Notes under the pieces: generated by a model | What the model was told of the DNA's origin: nothing | The model's database searches: none | What the model saw: only the letters and a program-made list of their open reading frames with translations | Shown here: piece after piece, positions 1 through 7,520 of the stretch | How positions within the stretch are numbered: position 1 is the first letter of the stretch | Layout of the letters: each line of letters begins with the position of its first letter | Source: a bacterium | GTDB taxonomy: Bacteria; Pseudomonadota; Alphaproteobacteria; Caulobacterales; Caulobacteraceae | Assembly (NCBI GenBank): GCA_030824495.1 | Contig: JAVBXP010000024.1 | Coordinates: 1-64,000 of the forward strand | DNA length: 64,000 nt | Direction: 5' to 3' | Program-made: the position numbers and the translations under genes

Positions 1-1334
1 AACGGCTCCGGATCGGCCAGACCGGCGGGGTTCAAGCGATCGACCCGCACATGCAGGTAGTTCAGCATCAGCCGTACGCGAGGCCGGGGGTACCACAACA
101 AGGCAGCGCCCAGGATTTCCTGCCTGCCGCCGCGAACGCCGCCGGGGTCGGCCGCCTCGCCTGGAGCGCCAGCGCGATAATTCAGGTCCATGACGCTGTA
201 ACGGAAGCCGAGCTCCCAGGCGCCTAGTCCGCCCTTGCCCAGGGGCGCATTGGGCTTGGGGAACGTAAAGGCCCGCCGCGAACGGTCGAAACGGCGGCGC
301 TCGCCCGTGAGGATCCAGCTGCCTTGAACGTAGAACCCGGTGAAGTTCGGGTCCCCAGACACCGCCCCGTGCCGCTGCACGCCAAACCAGAAGCCTTCGG
401 CTTGCAGGTACAGGTTCTTGTGCTGGGCCGCGAACTCGGCGCCGAGAACGGTGGTGTGCCGGGCGTCGATGTCGCCGGTGTCGATCAGGGGCGTATCGTC
501 GACGTCGATCTCGGGGGTGTTCAGGAAGCGGATCGGGAAAGACTTTGGCTGACCTTCGGGGCTCTTGTGGCCGGGCACGAGCACATAGGTTCCGTTGACA
601 CCAAAGTGCAGCAGGTAGTCCTTCCGCCAGGCCAACGCGCGGGTGTAGCGGCCCACGATGGCGGCGCGCGGTAGGTAGTCCTCGGCGTCCTTCAGCAGCG
701 GGCCGGTCAGGCTCAGCGCGGCCATGGAGGTCGCATTCGTGCGCTTGACGGTCACGCCGATGCGGCCATCTCCCCCGCCAACCGAGCGGGCCAGGTCGGC
801 GGCGGTCGCCCGCTCCAGAAACAGCGTGCTGTCGGAACTGGTCGCGCCCTCCATATTGGTCGGTGCGGCATAGGCTCCAGTCTGGATCGTGTAGGGCGCG
901 CGGTTGTAGCTGGCCCAGACCTCGGCGATGCGGGACTCGATCGGGTCGTCCTCGCCCCCAAGCTCGAACATGGCGCGATAGGCGATGTGGTCGCCATGCG
1001 TGCCTTCCCAGCCGAGCCGCGCACGTCGCAGATAGGATCCGTCGCTCAGGTTCTGCGCTCGCAGCGGGTCGCCTCGGTGCACGCCGCCGCGCCGAAAGTC
1101 CGCCTCGGGCGGACCCTCGGGGGCCTGATCATAGGCCGCTCCATCGTACTGGAGGTAGCCGTGAAAGGTCCACGCGCCGAGCTTGAAGTCGAGATCCAGC
1201 ACCGACAGGATATCGAGAGCCCGAAAGGCGTCGGCCTCCACGGGAGGTGCGGCGATCTGCAGCGGCGCAGCGTCCGCCGGCGGGGCCGGGGTCGCCGCCA
1301 GCAATGCGGCGCTTGTCGCGACGAGAATGTCCAA
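1..1334 (-). CDS. Phosphate-selective porin O/P-like outer-membrane protein (3' end outside window)
   Basis: An open frame runs from about 1334 off the left edge. The translation is rich in alternating aromatic beta-strands. Recognisable stretches are FHGYLQYDGAAYD near the N-terminus, then GVNGTYVLVPGH, ELGFRYSVMDLNYR and GGRQEILGAALLWYPRPR. This pattern belongs to the OprO/OprP (phosphate-selective porin) family, which form trimeric outer-membrane channels for phosphate, polyphosphate or other anions. An in-frame TGA lies just before the TTG at 1332-1334, so TTG is the earliest possible start. It would give a short hydrophobic leader (ILVATSAALLAATPAPPADA) that could serve as a signal peptide. 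An ATG with a fair ribosome site exists at 1410 in another frame, so a frameshift or sequencing error at the N-terminus is possible. Family call fairly secure; the start is not. Confidence 0.7.
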   Translation of the reverse strand, partial: MDILVATSAALLAATPAPPADAAPLQIAAPPVEADAFRALDILSVLDLDFKLGAWTFHGYLQYDGAAYDQAPEGPPEADFRRGGVHRGDPLRAQNLSDGSYLRRARLGWEGTHGDHIAYRAMFELGGEDDPIESRIAEVWASYNRAPYTIQTGAYAAPTNMEGATSSDSTLFLERATAADLARSVGGGDGRIGVTVKRTNATSMAALSLTGPLLKDAEDYLPRAAIVGRYTRALAWRKDYLLHFGVNGTYVLVPGHKSPEGQPKSFPIRFLNTPEIDVDDTPLIDTGDIDARHTTVLGAEFAAQHKNLYLQAEGFWFGVQRHGAVSGDPNFTGFYVQGSWILTGERRRFDRSRRAFTFPKPNAPLGKGGLGAWELGFRYSVMDLNYRAGAPGEAADPGGVRGGRQEILGAALLWYPRPRVRLMLNYLHVRVDRLNPAGLADPEP

Positions 1335-1483
1335 TGGGCGCGCCCTTCACGCGCTCATAGGCGCGCAGGTCATTGGCCAAGTTGCCTGTGATCTCAGCAA
1401 TGGGGTCCATTCCCGATAGCCCACACCTAGACTATTGAGGCGGGCTCCGCACGTTCATGGCCGAGCCCGGCGACGCGCTGAAG

Positions 1484-2320
1484 CTAGGGCGGCGGCCTCG
1501 CCGCGGCGGCAGGGGCGTCTCGCTGTAGCGTGGCCACCAGCTCTTCCAGCGCCACCTGCGGCACCTGCAGCGCTCCAGCCTGCGGACGGTCCAGGTCGAC
1601 GATCGTGATGATCATCATACTGAACAGAAAGAGCAGGACCGCCGTCGCCGCGCGGTTTCCGCCTGGTTCATCGCCGAGTATGTACCCCAGTACCCCAGCC
1701 GCGACCGCGATGTAGATGAACAGCACGTGCATGATGCGGGTGGGGATATGGGCGCGCCCGGCCACCTGCCTGCGGGTGCCGACGTTGAGCACCTCGTTCA
1801 CCGTCTCAAGGAAATAGGAGGCCATGTCGGTCTCCCGGACCGGTAAAATCGCCGTGCGAGTCTGGTCCCAAAGCTGCGTTCGCAGGGCCAGGGAATGCTT
1901 CATCTGAGCTTCCACCTCCTCGTTCCAGATCCCTTCAGGGGCGATGCGTGTTTGGGCATAGTCGCGAAGTGTTTTCTGCATGAGCGACCGATCTGGATCG
2001 TCGAGAAGACTTGATCGCAGGTAGGCGGTGCTGATGGCGTTCGCCTCTTCGATCACCAATCCGCGACGGGTGTCGAAACGCTCCAGGGCGATGGAGAAGG
2101 TCAGGCCGATGACGAAGGCCAGGAGGCCGAAGATCGCCGCGACGATGTGCGCCTGGGCGGCGATGCTGTTCTCGCCGACCGTCGGGTTGCGCGCTCGTCG
2201 CCAGCGGTAAAGCTGTACGCCCGCTTCACGCACGAGCAGGCAAACTCCGAACCATGTCACGCCTAGCAGCCATAAGGGCATGCTATGGAATAGCGGATCG
2301 AGAAAGCCGCCTTCCTCCAT
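1484..2320 (-). CDS. DUF4239 / bestrophin-like-domain membrane protein
   Basis: A 278-residue integral membrane protein. Hydrophobic segments lie at about residues 14-33, 55-79, 190-210 and 222-243, in two pairs around a soluble central helical region. The stretch AFVIGLTFSIALERFDTRR, followed by EEANAISTAYLRS, is typical of the DUF4239 group, sometimes labelled bestrophin-like. Its biochemical role is not established. It stands between the porin and a small lipoprotein on the same strand, with about 60 bp to the next start upstream, so co-transcription is possible. No catalytic motif is visible. Confidence 0.7.
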   Translation of the reverse strand: MEEGGFLDPLFHSMPLWLLGVTWFGVCLLVREAGVQLYRWRRARNPTVGENSIAAQAHIVAAIFGLLAFVIGLTFSIALERFDTRRGLVIEEANAISTAYLRSSLLDDPDRSLMQKTLRDYAQTRIAPEGIWNEEVEAQMKHSLALRTQLWDQTRTAILPVRETDMASYFLETVNEVLNVGTRRQVAGRAHIPTRIMHVLFIYIAVAAGVLGYILGDEPGGNRAATAVLLFLFSMMIITIVDLDRPQAGALQVPQVALEELVATLQRDAPAAAARPPP

Positions 2321-2380
2321 TGTTTGCCCTTTCGACCTTGCTTGGGTGAGGTCTGGCGTTCCTGATCGCGCGGGGCTCTC

Positions 2381-2554
2381 CTAGTCGACGATGTCGACGA
2401 CGGCCCCAACCGCGCCGCCAATCGCCGCGCCCTTTCCAGCGTTGCCTGACAGGCTTCCGATCCCCGCGCCGACGGCGACGCCGGTGGCGGTGGCGCAGGC
2501 GACGAGCAAGGTGCTCAGCGCGATTGCGGCGAAGGTGAAACCGAGCTTCTTCAT
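2381..2554 (-). CDS. Small glycine-zipper lipoprotein (57 aa)
   Basis: A 57-residue gene read on the minus strand. The product begins MKKLGFTFAAIALSTLLVAC, a classic lipoprotein signal with the lipobox LVAC and the lipidated cysteine at residue 20. After cleavage only about 38 residues remain. They are almost all Gly, Ala and Val in a zipper-like pattern (GVAVGAGIGSLSG, then KGAAIGGAVGAVVDIVD), as in small outer-membrane lipoproteins of the glycine-zipper/entericidin kind. An AGGA ribosome site lies 8 nt before the ATG. It starts only 10 bp downstream of the secreted-protein gene stop at 2565, suggesting one transcript. Confidence 0.7.
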   Translation of the reverse strand: MKKLGFTFAAIALSTLLVACATATGVAVGAGIGSLSGNAGKGAAIGGAVGAVVDIVD

Positions 2555-2564
2555 GTCGGTGGTC

Positions 2565-2936
2565 CTACTTGGCCGGAGGGAATTGGGGTTTGGCGATCTC
2601 TCGCCAGACCACGGAGAGGACAGGTTTGCTCAATTGGGTGGGGTTAGCGCGGTACCAGCTATCAACCAGGCGGATAGCTTCCTCGGTATCGGAATGCTTG
2701 AGGGCGCGTTGCGCCGTCCGCGAGAAAGTCTGCTCGGCGCCTGGCGCATTCTTGGCGTCCCAAGCTGCGCCGACGGAGATCATGTTGGAGACGCCGGCGA
2801 GATAGGCCCGCTGCTGGTCGACTGAGGAACGCTTCCAGTCATTGCCGTCTGCGAGGTGGGTGAGGATCGGTTGAGCGGCGGCAGGCCAGGCAGCCAATAG
2901 CGCGGCTGCAACGAAGAGGGGAAAACGGCGACGCAT
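2565..2936 (-). CDS. Secreted (periplasmic) protein of unknown function, 123 aa
   Basis: The N-terminus MRRRFPLFVAAALLAAWPAAAQ is a clear Sec signal peptide with likely cleavage after the AAA at about residue 21. The mature part, about 100 residues, is helical and charged (QQRAYLAGVSNMISVG, AAIRLVDSWYRANP-like). It resembles small periplasmic proteins that carry a YLxG...W pattern, but I cannot name a family with confidence. The ribosome site is a run of GGAAGGA 7 nt before the ATG, immediately 3' of a strong inverted repeat at 2949-3000. It is probably co-transcribed with the lipoprotein gene downstream. Confidence 0.6.
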   Translation of the reverse strand: MRRRFPLFVAAALLAAWPAAAQPILTHLADGNDWKRSSVDQQRAYLAGVSNMISVGAAWDAKNAPGAEQTFSRTAQRALKHSDTEEAIRLVDSWYRANPTQLSKPVLSVVWREIAKPQFPPAK

Positions 2937-2948
2937 ACGCAGTTCCTT

Positions 2949-3000
2949 CCTTCAGGCGGCGGCTCTTACCCCGTCGCTTTACGACGGCGTCGCCTGAAGG
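2949..3000 (-). promoter_or_regulatory. Nested inverted repeat just upstream of the ribosome site
   Basis: Outer arms ccttcaggcg (2949-2958) and cgcctgaagg (2991-3000) match perfectly over 10 bp. An inner hairpin ccgtcg (2971-2976) and cgacgg (2982-2987) closes a 5-nt loop. On the minus strand the 3' outer arm runs straight into the AAGGAAGG ribosome site of the 2565-2936 gene. The structure could therefore modulate translation, or act as the terminator of the CoA-ligase operon that ends at 3098. No U-run follows it, which argues against a simple intrinsic terminator. Confidence 0.5.
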
Positions 3001-3097
3001 TGGATCGGGCGAAACCCCGAACGCCATCACAATGAACGCGCGGAAGCGGCCGAAATTCAAAGTCCATAGCTGATGAGCGGTTCAGGCCCCGAGATGC

Positions 3098-4684
3098 CTA
3101 GATCGCCCGTGCGCGGCCTTCCCAATAGGGGGCCCGGACCTTGTTGCGCTGGATCTTGCCGGCCTCGTTGCGTGGCAGGGTCTCGACGAAATCCACACCG
3201 CGCGGAACCTTGTACTTGGCGACCATGCGGGCGGCGTAGTCCAGGATCTCACGCTTGAGCTCTTCGGATGGCGCGACGCCGGGCTTGAGCTGGATCACGG
3301 CGCGGACCTCCTCGCCCCACTCGTCATGGGGAACGCCGACTGTGCAGCTGTCCTCCACGGCGGGGTGCTTGATGAGTTCGTTGTCGATCTCCTGCGGGTA
3401 GATGTTGACCCCGCCGGCGATGATCGTCTCGGCGCTGCGGCCGGTGAGGAACAGCCAGTCGTCCTCGTCGAGATAGCCCACATCGCCCATGGTGAAGTAG
3501 CCGTCGCGGCGACCGGCGTCGGTCTTGGCGTCGTCCTTGTAGTAGGCGAAGCCGCCCTGATCCTTCAGGCTGAGATAGATGGCGCCGGCGACGCCCGGCG
3601 CGCACTCCTGGCCGTTTTCGTCGAGAATCTTGGCGGCGTCCTTGTGCGGCCGGCGGCCCACGGCCCCGGGGTGCTTGAGCCAATCCTCGGAGGTTATGGT
3701 GAAGCCAACGCCGCCCTCGGAGCCGGCGTAATATTCAAACAGCACCGGCCCCAGCCACTCGATCATCGCCCGCTTCACATCGGGCGGGCAGGGGGCCGCG
3801 CCGTGGGTGATGCGCTTCAGCGAACTCAGGTCGTACTTGGCCCTTACCTCTGCCGGCAGGTTCAGCATTCGCTGGAACATGATCGGCACGAAATGGCCGC
3901 GGGTGACTTTTTGATCCTGGATGATCTGCAGGACCTGTTCGGCGTCCCACTTGTCGATCAACACGGTCGGGACGCCGTTGTTGAGGGCCCGGCGGATGTC
4001 TCCGGCCAGCGGCGAGGCATGATAGGCGGGGCCCGTGCAGATGTGCTTGTCCGCGGCGCGATCATACATCGGGTCGTAGCCGCCGATCGCCTGGGCGCCT
4101 GGCTTGTAGACCCCCTTGGGCCGACCGGTCGTGCCCGAGGAGTAGAGCATGGTGGAGCCCCGCACGGGGTCATCGATGTCTTCGCCTGGAAAAGCGGCGA
4201 TGTCGTCGTAGGCGGTGAAGCTTGGCAACTCACCGCCGATGGCGACCTTCAGCTTTAGCTGCGGGCAGGACGCGCCCACGTCCTCGACACCATCGATGCG
4301 CGCATCGGCGAAGAGCGCCTTGGCCTCGCAGTTGTCGACCACATAGGCGATTTCATCCGGCTTCAAGTGCCAGTTCACGGGCGTCAGGCGAAAGCCGCCG
4401 CGCAGGGTGGCGAACAGCACCTCGGGGAATTCGACCCGGTTGGAGCAGACGATCGCGACGGCGTCGCCGGCCTTCAGGCCATGGGCCCGCATCATCCGGA
4501 CCAGGCGGTTGGCGTTGGCGTTCAGCTCGCCGAAGGTCCTGCTGCGGCCGGACACTTCAAGGACGGCCATCTTGTCCGGCTGCAGTTCGGCCCAGACAGC
4601 CATGCACATGCCGGAGTCGACGGCTGCATCCACTCGGGCCTTGATGTCGGCTCCCTCGAGCCCCGCCGGCGCGTTCATCCCCAC
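3098..4684 (-). CDS. Acyl-CoA synthetase (AMP-binding, FadD-like)
   Basis: A 528-residue ANL-superfamily enzyme that activates a carboxylic acid with ATP and CoA. The ATP-binding P-loop SSGTTGRPKG is at residues 182-191, EYYAGSEGG forms the A5 motif, GDVGYLDEDDWLFLTGR the A7/A8 region, and the catalytic lysine near residue 510 is in LPRNEAGKIQR. Length is normal for a fatty or aromatic acid CoA ligase. It is the last gene of a three-gene operon (amidohydrolase, hot-dog protein, ligase) with a 46-bp gap upstream. The substrate is unknown; partners suggest degradation of a cyclic or aromatic acid. Family call is secure. Confidence 0.9.
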   Translation of the reverse strand: MGMNAPAGLEGADIKARVDAAVDSGMCMAVWAELQPDKMAVLEVSGRSRTFGELNANANRLVRMMRAHGLKAGDAVAIVCSNRVEFPEVLFATLRGGFRLTPVNWHLKPDEIAYVVDNCEAKALFADARIDGVEDVGASCPQLKLKVAIGGELPSFTAYDDIAAFPGEDIDDPVRGSTMLYSSGTTGRPKGVYKPGAQAIGGYDPMYDRAADKHICTGPAYHASPLAGDIRRALNNGVPTVLIDKWDAEQVLQIIQDQKVTRGHFVPIMFQRMLNLPAEVRAKYDLSSLKRITHGAAPCPPDVKRAMIEWLGPVLFEYYAGSEGGVGFTITSEDWLKHPGAVGRRPHKDAAKILDENGQECAPGVAGAIYLSLKDQGGFAYYKDDAKTDAGRRDGYFTMGDVGYLDEDDWLFLTGRSAETIIAGGVNIYPQEIDNELIKHPAVEDSCTVGVPHDEWGEEVRAVIQLKPGVAPSEELKREILDYAARMVAKYKVPRGVDFVETLPRNEAGKIQRNKVRAPYWEGRARAI

Positions 4685-4730
4685 GTCTCCCGTTTCTGTC
4701 GTTGTCTTGACCCTGCGGCGGCCAGCCGCC

Positions 4731-5573
4731 TCAGCTCCAGAGTGGAGATGAGGCCTTCATCGCGCGGATCATGAAGGTGACGCTGGCCACGTCTTCACCC
4801 GTGGCGGCGTCAGCAATGTCGACGTCGTACCAGACGTTTTCGGTCTTCGGGCTCTCGGTGATCTTCCGCATGGTGGTGCGGCCCACATAGTCTTTGTCGG
4901 CGAGCAGGGGGCCGGCCAAGTGCCGAACCTCCAGAGCCCCGAACAGGCCCACATAGGGCGTCTTGGCCTTGGCCATCACGAAGGGGCGGCTCATATGCGC
5001 CAGCCGGATCGCGTAGGCCGGGGAGAGCACGCCCTCGGCGTCGTAGAGGGGCAGGCGCTCGGTAATGCGGCCAAGGCCCGTGTCGTAGTCGGCCCGGCTG
5101 ACCCGCATCGGAATGTCCGACGTCGTGTCGCCGACGCGCATGTCGGCATAGATCCGAAGACGATCTAGATCCGCGTCCGCCTGCTCGGCCATGCGCCGGG
5201 CGATCTCCGAACCGGTGTCGCGCGCCTTCGGCGAGGCGGTGCCGACACATACCTGTTGGCCGGCGCGGTTGAACATCAGCAGGCGAGCCCGCGAGACGTC
5301 TGGCTGAACACTCGCTTGGACTTCTTCCCGATCGACCGTGGCCTGGCTGAAGTGAAGGGAGATGTCGCCGGTTTCGAACCAGGCGCGACCATAGATCTGC
5401 ATCAGCAACGGCACGAACTGATCCATGTGGACCGAGCCCGGGACTGTGCCGCCCTTGAAGCCGAGCTTGGAGGCGACCTCGTCGTTGTGGATCGAACCGG
5501 GCGCCTGCTGAAAGCCGTTGTGCGGCGCGCGGAATTCACCGGTCAGGGGGTGTTGTGTGGCTGCTTCGCTCAC
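4731..5573 (-). CDS. Hot-dog fold protein (MaoC/FAS1-like dehydratase type), 280 aa
   Basis: The 280 residues fit two hot-dog units, as in MaoC-like and FAS1-like dehydratase proteins that hydrate or dehydrate acyl-CoA thioesters. Supporting features are the hydrophobic helix region VPGSVHMDQFVPLLMQIYG, where His may be catalytic, and paired beta-rich segments in each half (ISLHFSQATVDREEVQASV and TVTFMIRAM-like C-terminal strands). It overlaps the stop of the upstream amidohydrolase by 4 bp (ATGA), so the two are translationally coupled. The exact reaction cannot be read from the sequence; a thioesterase or binding role is possible. Confidence 0.65.
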   Translation of the reverse strand: MSEAATQHPLTGEFRAPHNGFQQAPGSIHNDEVASKLGFKGGTVPGSVHMDQFVPLLMQIYGRAWFETGDISLHFSQATVDREEVQASVQPDVSRARLLMFNRAGQQVCVGTASPKARDTGSEIARRMAEQADADLDRLRIYADMRVGDTTSDIPMRVSRADYDTGLGRITERLPLYDAEGVLSPAYAIRLAHMSRPFVMAKAKTPYVGLFGALEVRHLAGPLLADKDYVGRTTMRKITESPKTENVWYDVDIADAATGEDVASVTFMIRAMKASSPLWS

Positions 5574-6694
5574 TGCGTCGCTCCTTCCGGAACCAGGCCC
5601 ATCATGTCTTCGAAATTGGCGCGATAGAAGCTGTCGCGGTCAGCCTCTCCCAGCCCTTCGAAGGTCCGTTCGAAACGGGCGATCGGATCGTTCGTGCCCT
5701 CCGGATGCGGGTAGTCGCTGGAGAACATGTAGAGGTCGGCGCCGCTGTCGCGGATCAGATAGCCCGCATCTTCGCCGGGGAAGGGCGTGAATTTGACGTG
5801 CCGGCGGATGATCTCCGACGGCTTGGCCGACAACGCCTTGAGGTAGGGATCTGTGCGGCCGAACGAGCGCGCGCCCATGTCCATCTGGCGCAGGAAGCCG
5901 GGCACCCAATAGGCCCCATACTCGATGACCCCGCCACGGAGGTCCGGTTGTCGGTCGAACACGCCGTCATAGACCAGCGCGCCGAGGAACATTTCCGCAG
6001 AGTGCGGGAGCGCCACATAGTCCTTGAAGCGGAGATTTTCCCCGCCCCCGTGCAGGTCCGGCGACTTGGGCTTGCCGTTATTGACGTACTCCGCCGGCAT
6101 GGTGCGCGATCCCGCGCCGATGTGGAGGACGAAGGGCGTTCGCGACGCCGCCAGGAGCGCCCAAAACCGATCAAGGTCCGGATGGCCCGGAGACTTGTCG
6201 CCGGCCGGCGTCGAGGGGACCCAAATCGCACGGCAGCCAAGGGCGATGGCTTCCTGGGCCTCCTCTAGGGCGCGATCAGGATTGTCCAGCGGGACATAGG
6301 CCACGCCAAGCAGGCGCGGGTCACGACAGAAGGCCGCCATCGCTTTGTTGGCCGCTCGGGCGCCGGCATAGAGCACGTCCTGATCGCTGCTCGTGCGGAA
6401 GGGGCGCAGGGCTGAGGTCGGAAAGACGAGCTGGCTTGAAAAGCCCAACTCCTCCAAGGCTCGGATCCGTTCGCCAGAGTCATGTGCGCCATAGGCCAGA
6501 CGGCCCTTCGGCCCGCCAATCAGGCCCTCGATGACCTTTTCCTTGGGCGCTTCGACTGACGGTCGGGTGGAGGGGGGATCGCGGCGCAGCAAGCGGTCCT
6601 TCATCGCGTCTTCGGCGAAGGCAACCAGCCAGTCGGCCGGCTCCATCACGTGGCTGTCGGCGTCGTGGAAGATGCGCCCGGCGGCGTAAGGCAT
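5570..6694 (-). CDS. Amidohydrolase family 2 TIM-barrel metalloenzyme
   Basis: The 374-residue product begins with the metal-binding signature HDADSHVMEP at residues 10-19. It continues with FVLHIGAGS mid-protein and SSDYPHPEG near the C-terminus. These are the N-terminal Asp/His, the barrel His and the C-terminal Asp of the amidohydrolase-2 group, which includes ACMSD-type decarboxylases and ring-cleavage hydrolases. It is the first gene of the operon with the hot-dog protein and CoA ligase, and lies divergent from a TetR gene at 6900. The shared 14-bp motif sits 20-33 bp upstream of its start. A decarboxylase or hydrolase in carboxylic-acid catabolism is likely; the substrate is unknown. 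Confidence 0.8.
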   Translation of the reverse strand: MPYAAGRIFHDADSHVMEPADWLVAFAEDAMKDRLLRRDPPSTRPSVEAPKEKVIEGLIGGPKGRLAYGAHDSGERIRALEELGFSSQLVFPTSALRPFRTSSDQDVLYAGARAANKAMAAFCRDPRLLGVAYVPLDNPDRALEEAQEAIALGCRAIWVPSTPAGDKSPGHPDLDRFWALLAASRTPFVLHIGAGSRTMPAEYVNNGKPKSPDLHGGGENLRFKDYVALPHSAEMFLGALVYDGVFDRQPDLRGGVIEYGAYWVPGFLRQMDMGARSFGRTDPYLKALSAKPSEIIRRHVKFTPFPGEDAGYLIRDSGADLYMFSSDYPHPEGTNDPIARFERTFEGLGEADRDSFYRANFEDMMGLVPEGATQ

Positions 6695-6713
6695 CTTGGC
6701 TCCTCCCTATTAT

Positions 6714-6727
6714 TGACATTCACACTA
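6714..6727 (+). promoter_or_regulatory. Candidate operator, copy 1 (TGACATTCACACTA)
   Basis: The 14-mer TGACATTCACACTA lies in the gap between the amidohydrolase operon (start 6694) and the divergent TetR gene (start 6900). An identical copy is at 8428-8441 in the next divergent regulator/enzyme gap. In this copy the sequence continues as TAATATCA, giving partial dyad symmetry TGAnAT...ATnTCA. A shared TetR operator is the simplest reading. The close TTGACA and TATAAT here are only 7 bp apart and cannot form one promoter. Confidence 0.5.
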
Positions 6728-6899
6728 TAATATCAGCGATGCGCTGTCTTGGATAAATGCGGTGGGCGAGGGGGCCGGGCGCGACTGGCGCAAACTCGCC
6801 TCCGCCGCCGAGCCGGTCTAAACGCGGATCAGGCAGAGGCGCTTGAGTCGGAAGGCCGATGATCAACCGGCGGCAACCTAGTCAGCACGAAGGGTTCGC

Positions 6900-7520
6900 A
6901 TGAGCCGCGCGCGCCTACGCCGCGGCCAACGCCTGACGCCCGAAGCGCGCCGCGAGAGCTTGTTGGCGGTCGCCGGCGAGTTGCTTCTGGAGCAGGGCTA
7001 CCTGCCGCTCAGCGTCCAGGCGGTGGCCGACGGCGCCAAGGTCAGCAAGGCGTTGGTCTACAAATATTTCCCAGGCCCGCACGACCTCTACAATGGGCTC
7101 CTGGAAGCCAGGCTTGGCTTTCTTGAGCTCCGCCTTGATCGGGCGCTGCGGGGCGAGCAGGGCGTCGTTGCACTCGCGACCGCCGCGGCGGAAATCTACT
7201 ATCGCTACGTCGCCGAGACGGGGCCGCTTATCCACCTCATCCTGCGCGACCGGTTCATGGCCGGGCGGGTTTCCGACGCCGCGCTGGCCGTCCGTGATCG
7301 CACCGCCAGGCTGTTGGTGCGCGCTGCTCGAAACGAGTTCGGCATGCCTGCCCGTCAGGCGCTCGCCTGCGTCAGCATCGGCCTCACCATGCCCGAAGAG
7401 TGTGGGCGGTTGGCCTATCAGGGCGATCTGGATTTTGAGCGCGGCTCGGTTCTCTGCCGCGAGCTGGTGCTAGGCGTGGTCGACGTCGCCCGCCGCGGTG
7501 GTCTGGAAGCGCACGGCTAG
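6900..7520 (+). CDS. TetR-family transcriptional regulator
   Basis: The 206-residue protein has an N-terminal TetR helix-turn-helix of about 50 residues (RRESLLAVAGELLLEQGY, VQAVADGAKVSKALVYKYF). The rest is a helical ligand-binding domain. It is divergent from the amidohydrolase operon with 205 bp between them, the usual arrangement for a local repressor of an acyl-CoA catabolic operon. Its 3' end overlaps the convergent regulator gene at 7470 by 51 bp. The family is certain; the ligand, probably a CoA ester or hydrophobic acid, is inferred from context only. Confidence 0.85.
   Translation: MSRARLRRGQRLTPEARRESLLAVAGELLLEQGYLPLSVQAVADGAKVSKALVYKYFPGPHDLYNGLLEARLGFLELRLDRALRGEQGVVALATAAAEIYYRYVAETGPLIHLILRDRFMAGRVSDAALAVRDRTARLLVRAARNEFGMPARQALACVSIGLTMPEECGRLAYQGDLDFERGSVLCRELVLGVVDVARRGGLEAHG

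Noticed and set aside
3326..4258. A 310-codon plus-strand frame across the CoA ligase
   Set aside because: It is antisense to the ligase P-loop and C-terminal motifs and has no ribosome site or domain.
6712..6731. TTGACA and TATAAT near each other as a sigma-70 promoter
   Set aside because: The spacing is only 7 bp instead of about 17. The bases belong to the repeated 14-mer and its flank, so an operator is more likely.
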